A stretch of DNA of 26,826 nucleotides from contig GG745349.1 in the NCBI GenBank assembly GCA_000151295.1, forward strand, positions 309,747-336,572. The letters are read 5' to 3'. The notes under the pieces are model-generated. The model searched no databases and was not told the DNA's origin. It saw nothing but the letters and a program-made list of their open reading frames with translations. Positions 9,454 to 19,644 of the stretch are shown piece by piece. The translations under genes and the position numbers were made by a program. Numbering within the stretch: position 1 is the first letter of the stretch; the number at the start of each line of letters is the position of its first letter. The stretch is from Allomyces macrogynus ATCC 38327 (taxonomy: Eukaryota; Blastocladiomycota; Blastocladiomycetes; Blastocladiales; Blastocladiaceae).

Positions 9454-10617
9454 TTATTGGGCCGTCGTATCCTGCATGACCACGTCCTGGTCCTTGCGGA
9501 ACATCTTCTGCTCGCACTGGCGAATCGCCAAGTCGTAGGCCACTACAAGCAACGGTAGTGTGAGCTCGATCACGTTCCGCGCGAAGCGAGCACGCTGCCA
9601 ACGAAACAAATACGTACAGCGCTCCACCTTGAGCAGGCTCTCGCGCGTCGTATCGATTTTGCGGTTCATGTCGTTTTCGTTGAACGACGCGTCGAGCGAC
9701 AAGCACGCTAGACGATTCAGCATCAGTCTTCTCCAATGCTTTTCAAGCGACCGCAGCAGGCGTACCGTGGTAAAAGTCTTGCAGGTAAGTACGGCTCGCC
9801 TCGACCCACTGCGTGTTGCCCTTGGTCGCGGCGTTGGTCGCAAACCGCATCACCTCGCCCGACACGTCCGAGATGCCCATGATGTAGTCTTGCGGCATCA
9901 GTTGCAGACCCTGGGTTCATCGCCAGAGTTAGCGATGCATCCGCGCCGGTCGAGCTCGTGTTCAGATCCACGCACCAAGCTCTCGAGCAGCAGCCGCGCG
10001 TCGTCGAACGGGATCATGCGGCGGAACTCCAAAAAGTGGTGGAACGCAACGGCCTCGAGAAACTCTTGGATGCAGTGCTTGACGTTGCTCGAATACCTGC
10101 GGGCGCGCGTGAGGGCATCAGTGTTCGACACGCGAGGCGAAGCTGGCTGCACCAAGCGACAACATACCGGTGGAACTCCTGCCGGCTCTTGAACTGCGCA
10201 GCGAGCTTGCTCAGCATCTGCAGGACCTTGGCCTTGGCCGCCGGGAACGTGGCCATTTCCGACTCGGCAAACGCGACCTTCGGGTCATGGCTGCAGCAGA
10301 GCGGAGTAAAATCGTCAGGTCTTGGCGTGCGGCCGCGTGCCGGAGGCAAAGCACATTCAAGAGACGCGGTACCGCTGCAGCATGACAATGAGCTTCTTGC
10401 TCTCGCGCGTGATCTCGCGCGACTGCTTGATGACGGCCTCGCGTTGGTTCCACTGCAAGATTGCCGAAAGATCAGCTTGGGATCAAGAATGCGCTCCACC
10501 CACGATACGGGGGAGCCGGACCTGCGCGTCGAGGTGCCCGCGGGCAAGTTGAAATAGTGCAACTGTCGGCAGCACGGTCGTTGCCGGCGTGGTCTCGGCG
10601 GCATCCGTCGTGTCCAT
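9454..10617 (-). CDS. TSNAX: Translin-associated factor X (TRAX), C3PO RNase subunit
   Basis: Seven exons: 10617-10522, 10452-10373, 10290-10168, 10096-9976, 9910-9766, 9707-9618 and 9542-9454, giving 247 residues (animal TRAX about 290). Every junction keeps frame and rebuilds family sequence: LDAQWNQREAVIKQSREIT, then HCIQEFLEAVAFHHFLEF, QDYIMGISDVSGEVMRFATN, and KIDTTRESLLKVERLAYDL. TRAX is the catalytic partner of translin in C3PO, a Mg2+-dependent RNase acting in RNA silencing and tRNA-leader processing. The catalytic acids appear kept: Glu111 and Glu114 in QEFLEA, Asp155 and Glu159 in DVSGE. Donors are GTCCGG, GTACCG, GTATGT, GTGCGT, GTACGC and GTACGT; the first is unusual. The TAA stop lies inside an AATAAA (9458-9453), so the coding end and a poly(A)-like signal overlap. 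No translin gene is in the window. Confidence 0.92.
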
Positions 10618-11106
10618 GACCTTCACGCCTGGTATGAACAACAATTGGTGAGCGGATCAGGGTCCGCATCAGGTGCAGCTCAATGGCTTGCTGCCTCAGG
10701 TCGGGCGCATATTGGATCCAAGGACGGCGCCTCACGTTTGCTGGGCCGGTCGTTGTCGTGGTCCTGGTGATGCGGCGCCATGTCGCTTGCGTCGAGTGCC
10801 AATGTTGCTCCTGTGTTGGTTGGTGCTGCTCAACGTTGGCCGGCGCGGGATGCGGATTCGAACTGGTCAATCAGCTGCACAGCGACACGACACGCGCAGC
10901 TCGACTTGACGGCGGAGCAAGAGGATACACGCGCATTCGACTCAGAGTTGAACCGCAACGACCACAACCGCTCGGCCCCAAGTGACGCGATCACAAGCTG
11001 CAGCACAGAAGAAGACCAACAAGCAAACGAGCATTCATTCAATGAGAGGTCAATGATAAGACACGATATGTCTTCTCGACGCGGTGCGGCCCGGCCCCAC
11101 CTCAAT
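10618..11106. other. Intergenic region upstream of TRAX and downstream of kynureninase
   Basis: Both flanking genes are on the minus strand. The stretch would hold the TRAX promoter near 10618-10800 and the kynureninase 3' end near 11100. Short open frames in it show no recognisable product. Confidence 0.5.
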
Positions 11107-12519
11107 CTAGTTCTTCTTGGCGACCGCCTCGAGCGACTCCTTGAGCGCCGTCACGAACCGGCGCACGTCCGTGAAGTTGTTGTAGATGGGCGCCGGCGCG
11201 ACACGGATCACGTTCGGCTCGCGCTCATCGACGACGACGCCGCGGTGCTCGAGCTCCTTCATGAGCGGCCCGACGCCGTTCATCTTGGCAAAAAGTAGCG
11301 ACAGCTGCGCGCCGCGCTGGTTCGGGTCAGACGGGGTCAAGATGCGCAGGCCCAGGGCCGACGGCAGCGGAGCGATCTCCGACACGATCAGGTGCTCGAG
11401 GTAGGCCGTGAGCCTGAGCGACTTGGCGCGGAGTTGCGCAATCGACGTCTTTTGGAACACCTGCATCGACCCGAGCAGCGAGACGGTCGCGACGACCGAC
11501 GGGTTCGACAGCTGGAACCCGGCCGCACCTGGCATCGGCGCAAACTGGTCGGGCATCTTGAACCGCGACTGCTTGTCGTGGCCCCACCACCCGGCAAACC
11601 GCGGCAGGTCGGCCATTTTCTTGTCGGCGTGCTTGGCGTGTACAAATGCGCCGGCAATGCACCCGGGCCCAGAGTTCAGGTACTTGTAGGTGCACCACGC
11701 GGCAAAGTCCACGTCCCAGTCGTGCAGGTGCAGCGGCACGTTACCGACAGCGTGCGCCAAGTCCCACCCGACCACACACCCGGCCTCACGCGCGGCGCGC
11801 GTGATGGTCGGCATGTCGAACAGCTGGCCCGTGTAGTACTGGACACCCGAGAAGAGAACGACGGCAATCTCGTTCCCGTGCTGCTTGATCGTGGCCAAAA
11901 TATCCTCGGTGCGCAGTGTAGCCTCGCCCTCGCGCGGCGTCAGGGCAATCACGGCATCCTTTGGATCAAACCCGTGCACCTGCACCTGCGACGCGACCGC
12001 GTACTGGTCCGACGGGAACGCCTTGCCCTCGATCAAGATCTTGTACCGCTGCTGGGTCGGGCGGTAAAACGCGACCATGAGCAGGTGCAAGTTGTTGGTG
12101 AGCGTGCCCATGACCGCGACTTCGTTCACGTTCGCGCCCACAATCTTGGCGGCCTCGCCCGTGACCGTCTCGTCAATCTCGGCCCAGGGACGGCCGTACG
12201 GGTGGTCGAAATGGCCCATGACGCCGCGGTTGGCCCAGACGTCGAGCTCTTGCATGAGCAGGTCGCGCGTGCCGCGCGGCTGCAGGCCCAGACTGTTGCC
12301 GCACAGGTAGACGACCTTGTCGGCATGAGCGCTGGCCGCGGCCGTGCCCGCCGCGGGGGCCGGGTAAGCGGGGAGCAGGAAGTCGTTGCGCAGGGCGCGC
12401 AGCGGGTCGGCCGCATCGAGGTGCGCGGCAAACTGCGGCGACGCAAGGTCGAGCCGCGCGGCGGTCGCTTCGGCGCGCAGCTGGTCGAGCGGGTGCGCGG
12501 TCGTGGTGGTCGTGGCCAT
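11107..12519 (-). CDS. BNA5: Kynureninase (L-kynurenine hydrolase)
   Basis: A 470-residue intronless PLP enzyme that cleaves kynurenine or 3-hydroxykynurenine to anthranilate or 3-hydroxyanthranilate plus alanine, in tryptophan breakdown and de novo NAD synthesis. From the chosen ATG at 12519, VVYLCGNSLGLQPRGT (near 69) is the family N-terminal signature. EAVMGTLTNNLHLL-type residues follow, and GWDLAHAVGNVPLHLHDW carries the PLP-binding Asp253. WCTYKYLNSGPG holds the Schiff-base Lys279 (Lys276 in human). FAGWWGHDKQSRF and FQLSNPSV are also typical. Length matches the family (about 465). The frame stays open upstream to ATGs at 12627 and 12675, which would add 36 or 52 Ser/Thr/Pro-rich residues; 12519 (GCCATGG) has the better context and family-like length. 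It is normally cytosolic. Divergent from RCF2. Confidence 0.96.
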   Translation of the reverse strand: MATTTTTAHPLDQLRAEATAARLDLASPQFAAHLDAADPLRALRNDFLLPAYPAPAAGTAAASAHADKVVYLCGNSLGLQPRGTRDLLMQELDVWANRGVMGHFDHPYGRPWAEIDETVTGEAAKIVGANVNEVAVMGTLTNNLHLLMVAFYRPTQQRYKILIEGKAFPSDQYAVASQVQVHGFDPKDAVIALTPREGEATLRTEDILATIKQHGNEIAVVLFSGVQYYTGQLFDMPTITRAAREAGCVVGWDLAHAVGNVPLHLHDWDVDFAAWCTYKYLNSGPGCIAGAFVHAKHADKKMADLPRFAGWWGHDKQSRFKMPDQFAPMPGAAGFQLSNPSVVATVSLLGSMQVFQKTSIAQLRAKSLRLTAYLEHLIVSEIAPLPSALGLRILTPSDPNQRGAQLSLLFAKMNGVGPLMKELEHRGVVVDEREPNVIRVAPAPIYNNFTDVRRFVTALKESLEAVAKKN

Positions 12520-13062
12520 GACGGGCGGGGTCGTGGTGGTCGGTGGTTGGGGAGAAGATGCCAGAGACAGCAGCGACAGCGACAGCGACGCGTGTGGTGT
12601 GGGCGAGATCGCCTGTGATGGATCCATTTTCTTCGCGTGTGGAAGAACCCTTGGCGTGGCGCAGCACGACCCCAACCGGAACAGCTCATTGCCCTGCCAC
12701 GCCTGTCAGCTCAGTGGAAGCAGCCTGGGTCCTCGCAAACCATGCGAAACTGATCCAGGGTCACACTTCTCGTGACCGAGCCGCGCTGCAACCGCACACA
12801 ACAACCGACAAAACGACCAGCCTGACGTTGCCACCGCACCACCGTCAAATCAAGTCGGCAAACAACAACGCGCGCCCATTTTCATCTCCATCCCTGCCTT
12901 GGACCCACCCCCGCTGCCCAGGACAAGACTGTGCGCACCGACCCCCTCTCGCTCTCATCTCCCCTCGTGCTCTCGTCGACTTTGATCTTTGAACCGGACC
13001 AGACCACTGATCTGATCAACACCACGACTTTGATCAACTCCTGCAACCATCCAGCAGCAACC
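12520..13062. promoter_or_regulatory. Divergent promoter region between kynureninase and RCF2
   Basis: Start codons at 12519 (minus) and 13063 (plus) are separated by 543 bases. The kynureninase side is Ser/Thr/Pro-coding in frame and could be a 5' leader or an N-terminal extension. The RCF2 side ends in a CA-rich leader before CAACCATGTC. No TATA box is evident. Confidence 0.5.
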
Positions 13063-13945
13063 ATGTCGTCGCCCAGCAGCCCGTCGGACTCGAACGCTGC
13101 GGCCGCGCCCGCCGTGCTTAACGAGATCCCCTACGTCAAGGGTGTGCACTCGGCGATCGAGGAGAAGAAGCGCCAAGAAGAGTTTGACGCGCTGATCCGC
13201 GAGTACGCGTTCCGTGGCGGTGTTATTGGCCTTGCCGTCGGTGTGGTACGTGTGACCACGCAACGCGACAACCGCACGGCCACGGAGTAACCTGACGCCG
13301 ACCCGCACACGGCGACCATGGCAATGTAGGCCGGCGTTATGATCGGCTCGCGCATCTCAACCAACTTCAACGCGCTCACGACGCCGTTCAAGGTCTTCCT
13401 GATCTCGTCCGCGGCCACGGCCGGTTTGGTCATTGAGGGCGAGCGCGCCACGTTCCACTCGCCGGCGTCGCGGTACCACTACCACCAGGTGCTGCAGGAG
13501 CAAGTGCATGCGGCCGAGCACCACGAGCAGGTGCAGGAGTCGGCGCTCGACCAGGCGCGCGACTGGGCGCTCGACCACCGGTACCAGCTGACGCTCGGTA
13601 TTTGGGTCGCCGCGATGGGGTACGCCTCTGCATCGTTCTCCACCAAATTGCGTGTGAACGCGAAGTCTCACCGAGACCCTCCACGTCCTCTCCAGTGGCT
13701 CGTTCTTCTCGCTCTACCGCAACAAGAACCTCGGCATGGGACAGAAGATTGTGCAGGCGCGTGTCTACGCGCAGGGTGCCGTGCTCGCTGCGCTCATGGC
13801 CACGGCCGGTCTGCAGGCGCTCGGCAGCAAGAAGCCGCGCGTGCACCACGCGCCGCAGGCCTACCTCTACCCGTGGGAGGTCGAGGAGCAGGAGAAGCTC
13901 AAGGTCGCGGCCGCGGCGTCAGGCAACGCGCCCAAGTCGGCGTAA
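13063..13945 (+). CDS. RCF2: Respiratory supercomplex factor 2 (HIG1-domain protein)
   Basis: Three exons, 13063-13245, 13330-13619 and 13696-13945; the introns (84 and 76 nt) start GTACGT and GTACGC and end GTAG and CCAG. The product is 240 residues (yeast Rcf2: 224). The N-terminal half has EYAFRGGVIGLAVGVAGVM, a glycine-rich first membrane helix, and a second at PFKVFLISSAATAGLVIEGE. A charged central region with HHEQVQESALDQARDWALDH follows. The second splice joins LGIWVAAMG to GSFFSLYRNKNL, and the C-terminal HIG1 domain reads GMGQKIVQARVYAQGAVLAA, containing the QKIVQARxYAQ signature. Rcf2 sits in the mitochondrial inner membrane and associates with the III-IV supercomplex and complex IV. 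The order of elements matches Rcf2 rather than the shorter Rcf1. Confidence 0.93.
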
Positions 13946-14402
13946 GCGGACCGTGGGGAGAGAAGGAGAGTGACGAGCTTTTAGTTCATACTTTTTTGAT
14001 GCGTCGCATCTCTGAGCCAAACAACAAACTTGTGTGCGTGTGTAGTTCGTGCGAGCCGCCCAATGTCCCTTGACCGGGCGAGAGAAAAGAGAACGATCGG
14101 ACCTGATCGCGCCGGTGATTGGTTTTGTAAATGGACAACAGTGGAAATTGGAATCAAGTGCTTTGTCGAAACTGGTGAGCGCAGGAGAGACTGGAGGCCA
14201 GCGAGGGCTGGTCCTCCAAGTCACTCAGTTTCACCTCCATGGCTTCGCCCGGCTTTTCGTGGGATTTGTTTCACCAGCTCAGCCTATTCGTTGCCCAGGA
14301 ACATGGCGGCAACACCTGCACGGGTCGGGTCGACAAGGATTGACAGCCTCATTCTCTCTCCATCTTGCCAGCCCACCAGTTTTCTCGGACAGTAAAAGCA
14401 GA
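13946..14402. other. Intergenic region before the SET pseudogene
   Basis: It contains the RCF2 3' end and what was the promoter of the decayed SET gene. The last 40 bases resemble the leader of the intact SET gene (shared CACCAG and pyrimidine-rich stretches before the ATG). No gene is visible. Confidence 0.45.
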
Positions 14403-15171
14403 ATGCCGATGCCTGCCGCCGATGTGTACAAGCCGCCGCACCCGGGCCGGTCCAAGGTCGTTTTTGGCAAGGAGGACTTCAGGTCCGTGCGTGGCATGGA
14501 AACGCTCTCAGAAAACCAATGACGCTAACTGCGGCGGAGCCACAAATCTACAGCTCGAAGCTCGTCGCGACGCGCGCCTTTGCCAAGGGGAGGTAATTGC
14601 CAGTATTGACACTGCTGGCGGTTATGGCAGAGTCGGAGAAGCGGTACTCGACGACTCAAGTTGGCAAGGACAAGCATGCCCAAGTCACGTCCGATCTGGT
14701 ACGGTTTCATTGATCCGAGCTGGTGCTGCCAGTCGTGATCAAGTTCCTGATCAGAATTTCATTTCTGATAGGTATACATGAATCATTCGTGCAACCCGTC
14801 GGCCAACTTTGACGCACCGAACATGACCATAATCGCCATGCGAGGTACGGGTTATTGATGAGCGCATATCATTCATGGTTGTCTCGACATGGACTGGGGT
14901 GGTGGGCGTTCAGTAATCGAGGATGTGCATTTGTCCAATGCATTCCGTAATCCATAGACATCGCTGTGGGCGACGATCTGACCTTTTCTACCCATCGTCC
15001 GCGTGGGACATGGACCATCCGTTCGATAGCTGGTGTGGTTCTTCGCAGTGCATCAAGCTTGTGGAGGGCGCCAAGCACGTTCCTGCTGACGTGCTGAACC
15101 GGTACTCGCTCACGCAGCACATCCAAGAGCTCAAGGCCGGCAGGAAGCGGAGCACCACAAGTAGATTGTGA
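14403..15171 (+). pseudogene. Decayed SET-domain methyltransferase, paralogue of the gene at 16577
   Basis: Four blocks align with the four exons of the downstream copy and keep its three intron positions. Exon 1 (14403-14482) ends in FGKEDF with a GTCCGT donor. Block 2 (14554 to about 14694) starts SKLVATRAFAKG. Block 3 (from about 14776) keeps YMNHSCNPSANFD, and block 4 (from about 14960) keeps WDMDHPFDSWCGSSQCIK. Lesions relative to the intact copy: a base lost in the GGG-AGG run puts TAA at 14594-14596; a 1-nt imbalance precedes KRYSTTQVGKD; a base is missing in ACCTTTTCTAC near 14983; and the ancestral AAG-TAG stop survives out of frame at 15158-15163. The post-SET CxCG is also altered to SWCG. 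With an early stop upstream of the SET core this copy is very unlikely to make an active enzyme. Confidence 0.88.
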
Positions 15172-16576
15172 CGCCGCAGGGCATGGTCGGTCTTGAAAGG
15201 GGTGCCATTACCGGAATTGACCATCCTCTGTCCATCCAATACAACCAGAGACAGTCGTTTTGATGTTCTCCTGCTCCTGTTGGCTCGGTTCTTGTGGGAG
15301 AGATTGGGGCACGAATTGCCCTTCTCCACCTGGGAGTTTTTGTCCATTCTCGAATCACTGTTCTGAGTCGTTGCCGCCTCGGACCAGGTCGCACACAGAC
15401 AAGCGCGCGTCGACTCGCTCTGCGCCCTTCATCCCGCATCACACGTGGGCAATACCACCGATCGACGCGTTGCCAGCGTCGTCTGGCCAAAACGCGCAAA
15501 ATCGCAATCTTACACGCGACTCCCGCACTGACCAACGCTCGCCTTCGCCTCTCGCCTTGATTGAGAGTGACGGGCACAGTGTGGTGAGTGGGCGTAGCAC
15601 GAGCAAGAGCACTGAATGTGGGATCAAATGGCCATCATAACTTGCACGGTCTGCGCTCGACACAGTTCAACGTTCGGCCGGGTTTGCCCGTACCTGCGCG
15701 TGTGTTTTTGATCGGGAGGCTCTCGAACACGCGAGCTTCCTGTGGTTCGTGTCGTTCGCGCTTGTTGCCACACCAAGCACGCGGCACGAGCGGCAGCCAA
15801 CCAAAAACAGTCGAGCCCCTTGTCTCGCCCTGTCTCCCAAATACATCAAAATGTCGCGCGCACCATGGATCACGACGCGCGCGCGCTGCCACTTCCCGCA
15901 AACTTCATCCATCAATCCCAATCACCAGCTGCCAGTCGCCCCAGCGTTGGGCGGCGAGGCGTCCGCCGAGAACGTTTTTGACGGGGCAACCCGACACCGC
16001 CGCTGCACCCCGGAAACCGTGGAGGATGCACGCCATGGTTCGGTGGGCGCTGAGCGTTGGGTGAGCTGGCCCGTCGGCACGATAAATATTGTATTTCGGT
16101 TGCTGCCCGTGCTCGGTCGTGCACTCTCCCTCCTTGCCAACCCCGACCCTCGTGCAATAGGTACAGCAAGCTTGGACCATGTTTCACAACCAGCACCACC
16201 TCTGCCGTATGCTCCGTGCTCGCGTGGCCAACCAGGACGCACGCGCACGACAGTCGCGAGGTGGCGTCTCCGACGCGCCGCGATCGCACGGGACGTCGCC
16301 GTTGGAGCCGGAGGAGAGAGGAGACGCGTCGCTCGCCATTTGATCCGTCGGTTCCGTTCCGTCTCAGACCCCGTCGCGCTCACGCGTCATGACGTGCCGG
16401 GGCCGGGCTTGGATCGTTTGCGCGCCTCCTCACCAGCCCTCTTGGCTGAGGAGCGAGTCTGTCGCGCGCGGGTCTGACAAAGCGGATGAACCACCCACAC
16501 CGAGCGCCATTCTGACCTGTTCTCCTCTCTGGATTGCGCACCTCCCATCCACCAGCTCGCCATTTCTTTTGCAACC
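15172..16576. other. Long intergenic region between the SET copies
   Basis: About 1.4 kb without a recognisable gene. A 242-codon plus-strand frame at 15749-16477 is Arg-rich with no family features and no supporting splice pattern. The last 100 bases are the pyrimidine-rich leader of the intact SET gene. No terminal repeats or transposon remnants are seen that would explain how the pair arose. Confidence 0.5.
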
Positions 16577-17406
16577 ATGTCGACGACCACGACCGCCTCC
16601 GCTGCTCCCGCTGAACTCGCGCCGACCGTGGCAGCCGCGCGCAATGCCGCCGCGTACAAGCCCACGCACCCGGCGTTGTTCAAGGTCGTGTTTGGAAAGC
16701 AGGACTTCAGGTGCGTGCAAATGATCGGCGGCGGCGCTCGCGGGCGCGTCCGCACGGTTTTTTTTTTGCGATGATTGTGCGTGACGCTGCGATGCTGACA
16801 ACGTGCGCGGGGGTTTGGGCGCATTGGTTGCATAGCTCGAAGCTCGTGACGACGCGCGCGTTTGCCAAGGGCGAGGTCGTGGCCAAGATCGAGGGCACGA
16901 CGTTTGCCAAGAAGCGGTACACGACGGTGCAGGTCGGCAAGGACTCGCACATTGAGCTCAACTCGGACCTGGTCCGTTGTTTTTTGATTCACGCGAATGC
17001 AGGCGGCAAGCAAAGACTGATCCATGGTTCGTTTATTCCAGGTCTACATGAACCACTCGTGCAACCCGTCGGCAAGCATGGACACGGACCAGATGGCCGT
17101 TGTCGCGACGCGTGGTACGTTGCGCCTCGTCGGCCGTGCGCATCGATCACGACCCCACAAGTCTGATGCTCCTTTGCCCGACTGCTAGACCTCGCCGCGG
17201 GCGACGAGCTCACCTTCTTCTACCCGTCGTCCGAGTGGGACATGGACCAGCCCTTCGACTGCTGGTGCGGCGCGCCGCTTTGCATCAAGCGTGTCCAAGG
17301 CGCCAAGCACATTCCCGCCGACGTGCTGAGCCGGTACTGGGTCGCGTCGCACATCAAGGCGCTCAAGGACGAGCAGGTCAAGGCCGAGCAGGCAGCGCGC
17401 AAGTAG
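16577..17406 (+). CDS. Small SET-domain protein methyltransferase with post-SET cysteines
   Basis: Four exons, 16577-16710, 16836-16971, 17042-17114 and 17189-17406; donors GTGCGT, GTCCGT and GTACGT; acceptors ATAG, CCAG and CTAG. The product is 186 residues. After an Ala-rich N-terminus, FGKQDFSSKLVTTRAFAKG begins the SET-N region. KEVVAKIEG-like residues and KKRYTTVQVGKDSHIELNSD follow. The SET core YMNHSCNPSASMD has the NHSCxPN-type AdoMet/pseudoknot motif and AAGDELTFFYPSSEWDM the ELTxxY motif. FDCWCGAPLCI supplies a post-SET CxCxxxxC zinc-type cluster. It belongs to the compact stand-alone SET proteins common in fungi; the substrate is unknown and may be a histone or another protein. No pre-SET or targeting domain is present. 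Its decayed paralogue lies 1.4 kb upstream. Confidence 0.9.
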
Positions 17407-17773
17407 AATGCTCTCTCCGGAGCCCCCGTCAGGAACGGCGGCAATTTCGACTCGTGATATCATTTGCGCTTTACCTCGCTGGCGGCAGGCGATGCGTCAG
17501 GAGACCACACGCTGCGGGGCCGCGCTGCTGTTGAGAGTGGACAATTCTTGCATATTTTCGTTGGAACACATGTATTGTGCGCACTTTTTCTTTGGTAAAC
17601 GACAGTCAACGGCGTCGGCGTGGTGCGCGTGCCAGGACGGAAAATTGTGGCAAACTGATCGGTGCGGGACGTAGCGTGACTGTCACACCGTCCCACTGAC
17701 TGAGAACCACCAAGTTGATCAAAACCAATCTCACTGGCCTCTGGCCCCTCAACCGCACAGACCACGCACCAAC
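17407..17773. other. Intergenic region between the SET gene and mS41
   Basis: It contains the SET gene 3' end and the mS41 promoter. No further gene, repeat or regulatory motif is recognised. Confidence 0.5.
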
Positions 17774-18384
17774 ATGATCCCAGCACTCCGACTTGGCGCA
17801 CGGCAATTCTCGACGTCGGTTGCCGCGGCCGCGCAGGTCGCTCGCCCGGTTCCGCCACCGAAAGGTCTGTCGACGACTGTTCACCAACCTCACGGATCCG
17901 TTCGCGCTTCAACCCCTGCTCGGCCGACCCGGCATGGGCCCCGCTATCCCCATCCTTCGTGTTTGGAGTGGCGTGAATCATGAAGCGGGACCAAGAAGTT
18001 TGGGTCATGGCGACATGCTGGACCTGGGGTTTCGATTGATCCGAAATTGACGGCCGTCGCTGCGATACCGTTCCGGACAAGTAGGCGATGTCAAGGACGT
18101 CAAGTCGTTCCTGTACCAAATCGGCCGCAACATGGAGCCCCTGGCGAGCAAGATTCCGGTATGCCAGTCGCGGCACCGTCAGCTGCGCATGGACGCCGGC
18201 TCCAGTCTGATTGATGCCGATGTGCCAAACGTAGAGCTGGGACGCCATGTTCACCATGGACACGCACGCGCTCAAGTCGCTCGGGCTCAACCCACGCCAG
18301 CGCAAGTACCTGCTGCTGTGGGCGGAGCGGTATCGGCAGGGCCGCGAGCTGCGCGTGATTAAGAACAGCGGCAAGCGCAAGTGA
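17774..18384 (+). CDS. FYV4: Mitochondrial small ribosomal subunit protein mS41 (Fyv4, IGR motif)
   Basis: Three exons, 17774-17864, 18085-18158 and 18235-18384, giving 104 residues. The introns start GTCTGT and GTATGC and end GTAG; the first (220 nt) is long for this genome. The N-terminus MIPALRLGARQFSTSVAAAA is a plausible mitochondrial presequence (Arg, Ser, Ala, no acids). Exon 2 carries the name-giving motif in VKSFLYQIGRNMEPLASKIP. Exon 3 carries SWDAMFTMDTHALKSLGLNP and RQRKYLLLWAERYRQG, the typical W-D...L...LG...RKYIL-W pattern. The C-terminus is basic (KNSGKRK). Fyv4/mS41 is a peripheral protein of the mitoribosomal small subunit. Frame is kept at both junctions and each exon matches the family. 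Confidence 0.9.
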
Positions 18385-19412
18385 GCAACGATCATAGCGT
18401 GTTTTTTTGGTGTTGATTTCTTGTGCGACGAGTATATTGACATGTCTAGGCCCAGTTTCGCTTGCATCGAGTGTGTTTCGGACGATGGTCGACAGCATTG
18501 GTTTGCCGGCCGTACCGCAGACACTGCCGACTTTTCGTTTGCGAACCGCGGGTTGGATGGGAGAATGGTGAACGATCTCATTGTGAGCCCGTCCCTGTCA
18601 GGCCAAGCGGTGTGTTGACTTGACAACGCACCGAACCCGGAGGGACCGTTGCATGGCGGATCAGTTCGTCTATCGGCGCGCGCCGCGCGCGACATAGCTT
18701 TATCGCGTTGCGTCCGTGTCCCTTCGACCATCGCGGCCCTGCTCGTATCTCCTCACCAGAGCCGCTTTGAGCGCGCTCTCGCATCGCAAACGACCTTCAA
18801 CCCACACAGGGAGGATCAAATCGTGATCGCGGTGCCGAAACCGCCCCTCGCACTCCTTCACACATTCGAGCGAGCAGAGACAGCTCGATCCCTTGCCCGC
18901 CACCACCGACCAACACCGACCACCATGGACCACAACCAACCACCACCGAGCACCGCACCAACCAGCGAGATCGGGTCGCGGTACGCCACTGGGGGTTAGG
19001 TCCGCTCGTCCTCTCCTGCCGGCGCGTGCCGGTGCGGCGGCGAAGTCATGGGGAGGTCCGGCCCGACGAGACGAAACAACGGAGCAGTTCGTTGCGGCTC
19101 TGGCCGCCGAAGCATCTCCGTGGACGCGTCGAGCGGCGGGCGGCCGGGGAGGCGCGCGCCGACCAAGGGTCGAAAGGCGGCGTCGGCAACCACGCTTTTG
19201 CATCATCCTTGCTCCGACGATGGCCAAGCCAAAATGAAATGAAGCAGCAAGATGCAGGCCAAAAAGCTCAACCTTGTGCGCGCTGCTAGGAAAGCTGCGG
19301 CCTGCAGGCTGAGAAAACAGGAAAGTGCACGTGGGTGCGCTGCACTCCGCGGAGGCTGGAGGACAGCGCCACTTTGGCGTCGTGACATGAAGTCTTGAAC
19401 GTCAGCCAAGGC

Positions 19413-19425
19413 CCGGTTCCTTCCG
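19413..19425 (+). promoter_or_regulatory. CCG-N7-CCG motif upstream of PEP carboxykinase
   Basis: CCG GTTCCTT CCG matches the CCGN7CCG pattern described for the Aspergillus gluconeogenic zinc-cluster regulators AcuK/AcuM, which control PEP carboxykinase. It lies 310 bases before the ATG. In DNA this GC-rich the pattern is expected by chance about once per half-kilobase counting both strands, so this is only suggestive. Confidence 0.25.
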
Positions 19426-19638
19426 AAACGGGGGGCACGGCCGGGCAGTTTCGGGCATTAAGCGCGCCAAACCTGTCGCCCACAGTGTCCCCCACGGTCG
19501 CGCGCCGCCGTGCGACACGTCGCGAACCTGGTCCAACTGGCCAGCACCGGCCACGACGGGCCGGCTGTGGCCGCACGCGCGTCGAGCCGCGGCACCACCG
19601 TCTCAAAACCTCCCAAACCCACCGCTCGCGCGCGACCG

Positions 19639-19644
19639 TATAAA
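19639..19644 (+). promoter_or_regulatory. TATA box of PEP carboxykinase
   Basis: TATAAA in the context CCGTATAAAGG stands out in an otherwise GC-rich promoter, 91 bases before the ATG at 19735. This is the clearest core promoter element in the window and fits a strongly inducible gene. Confidence 0.7.

Noticed and set aside
10848..10870. tRNA B-box-like sequence on the minus strand
   Set aside because: AGTTCGAATCC resembles a T-arm, but the T-stem does not pair and no matching 5' acceptor strand or A-box lies about 65 bases upstream.
11392..12618. 408-codon plus-strand frame antisense to kynureninase
   Set aside because: It is Arg/Val-rich without motifs, and fully explained by the kynureninase gene.
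15749..16477. 242-codon plus-strand frame between the SET copies
   Set aside because: Arg-rich composition, no domain, no splice pattern and no favourable start; not supportable as a gene.
17460..18731. 423-codon minus-strand frame across mS41
   Set aside because: It overlaps all three mS41 exons, which are supported by family motifs and in-frame splicing; no motif is seen in the antisense product.
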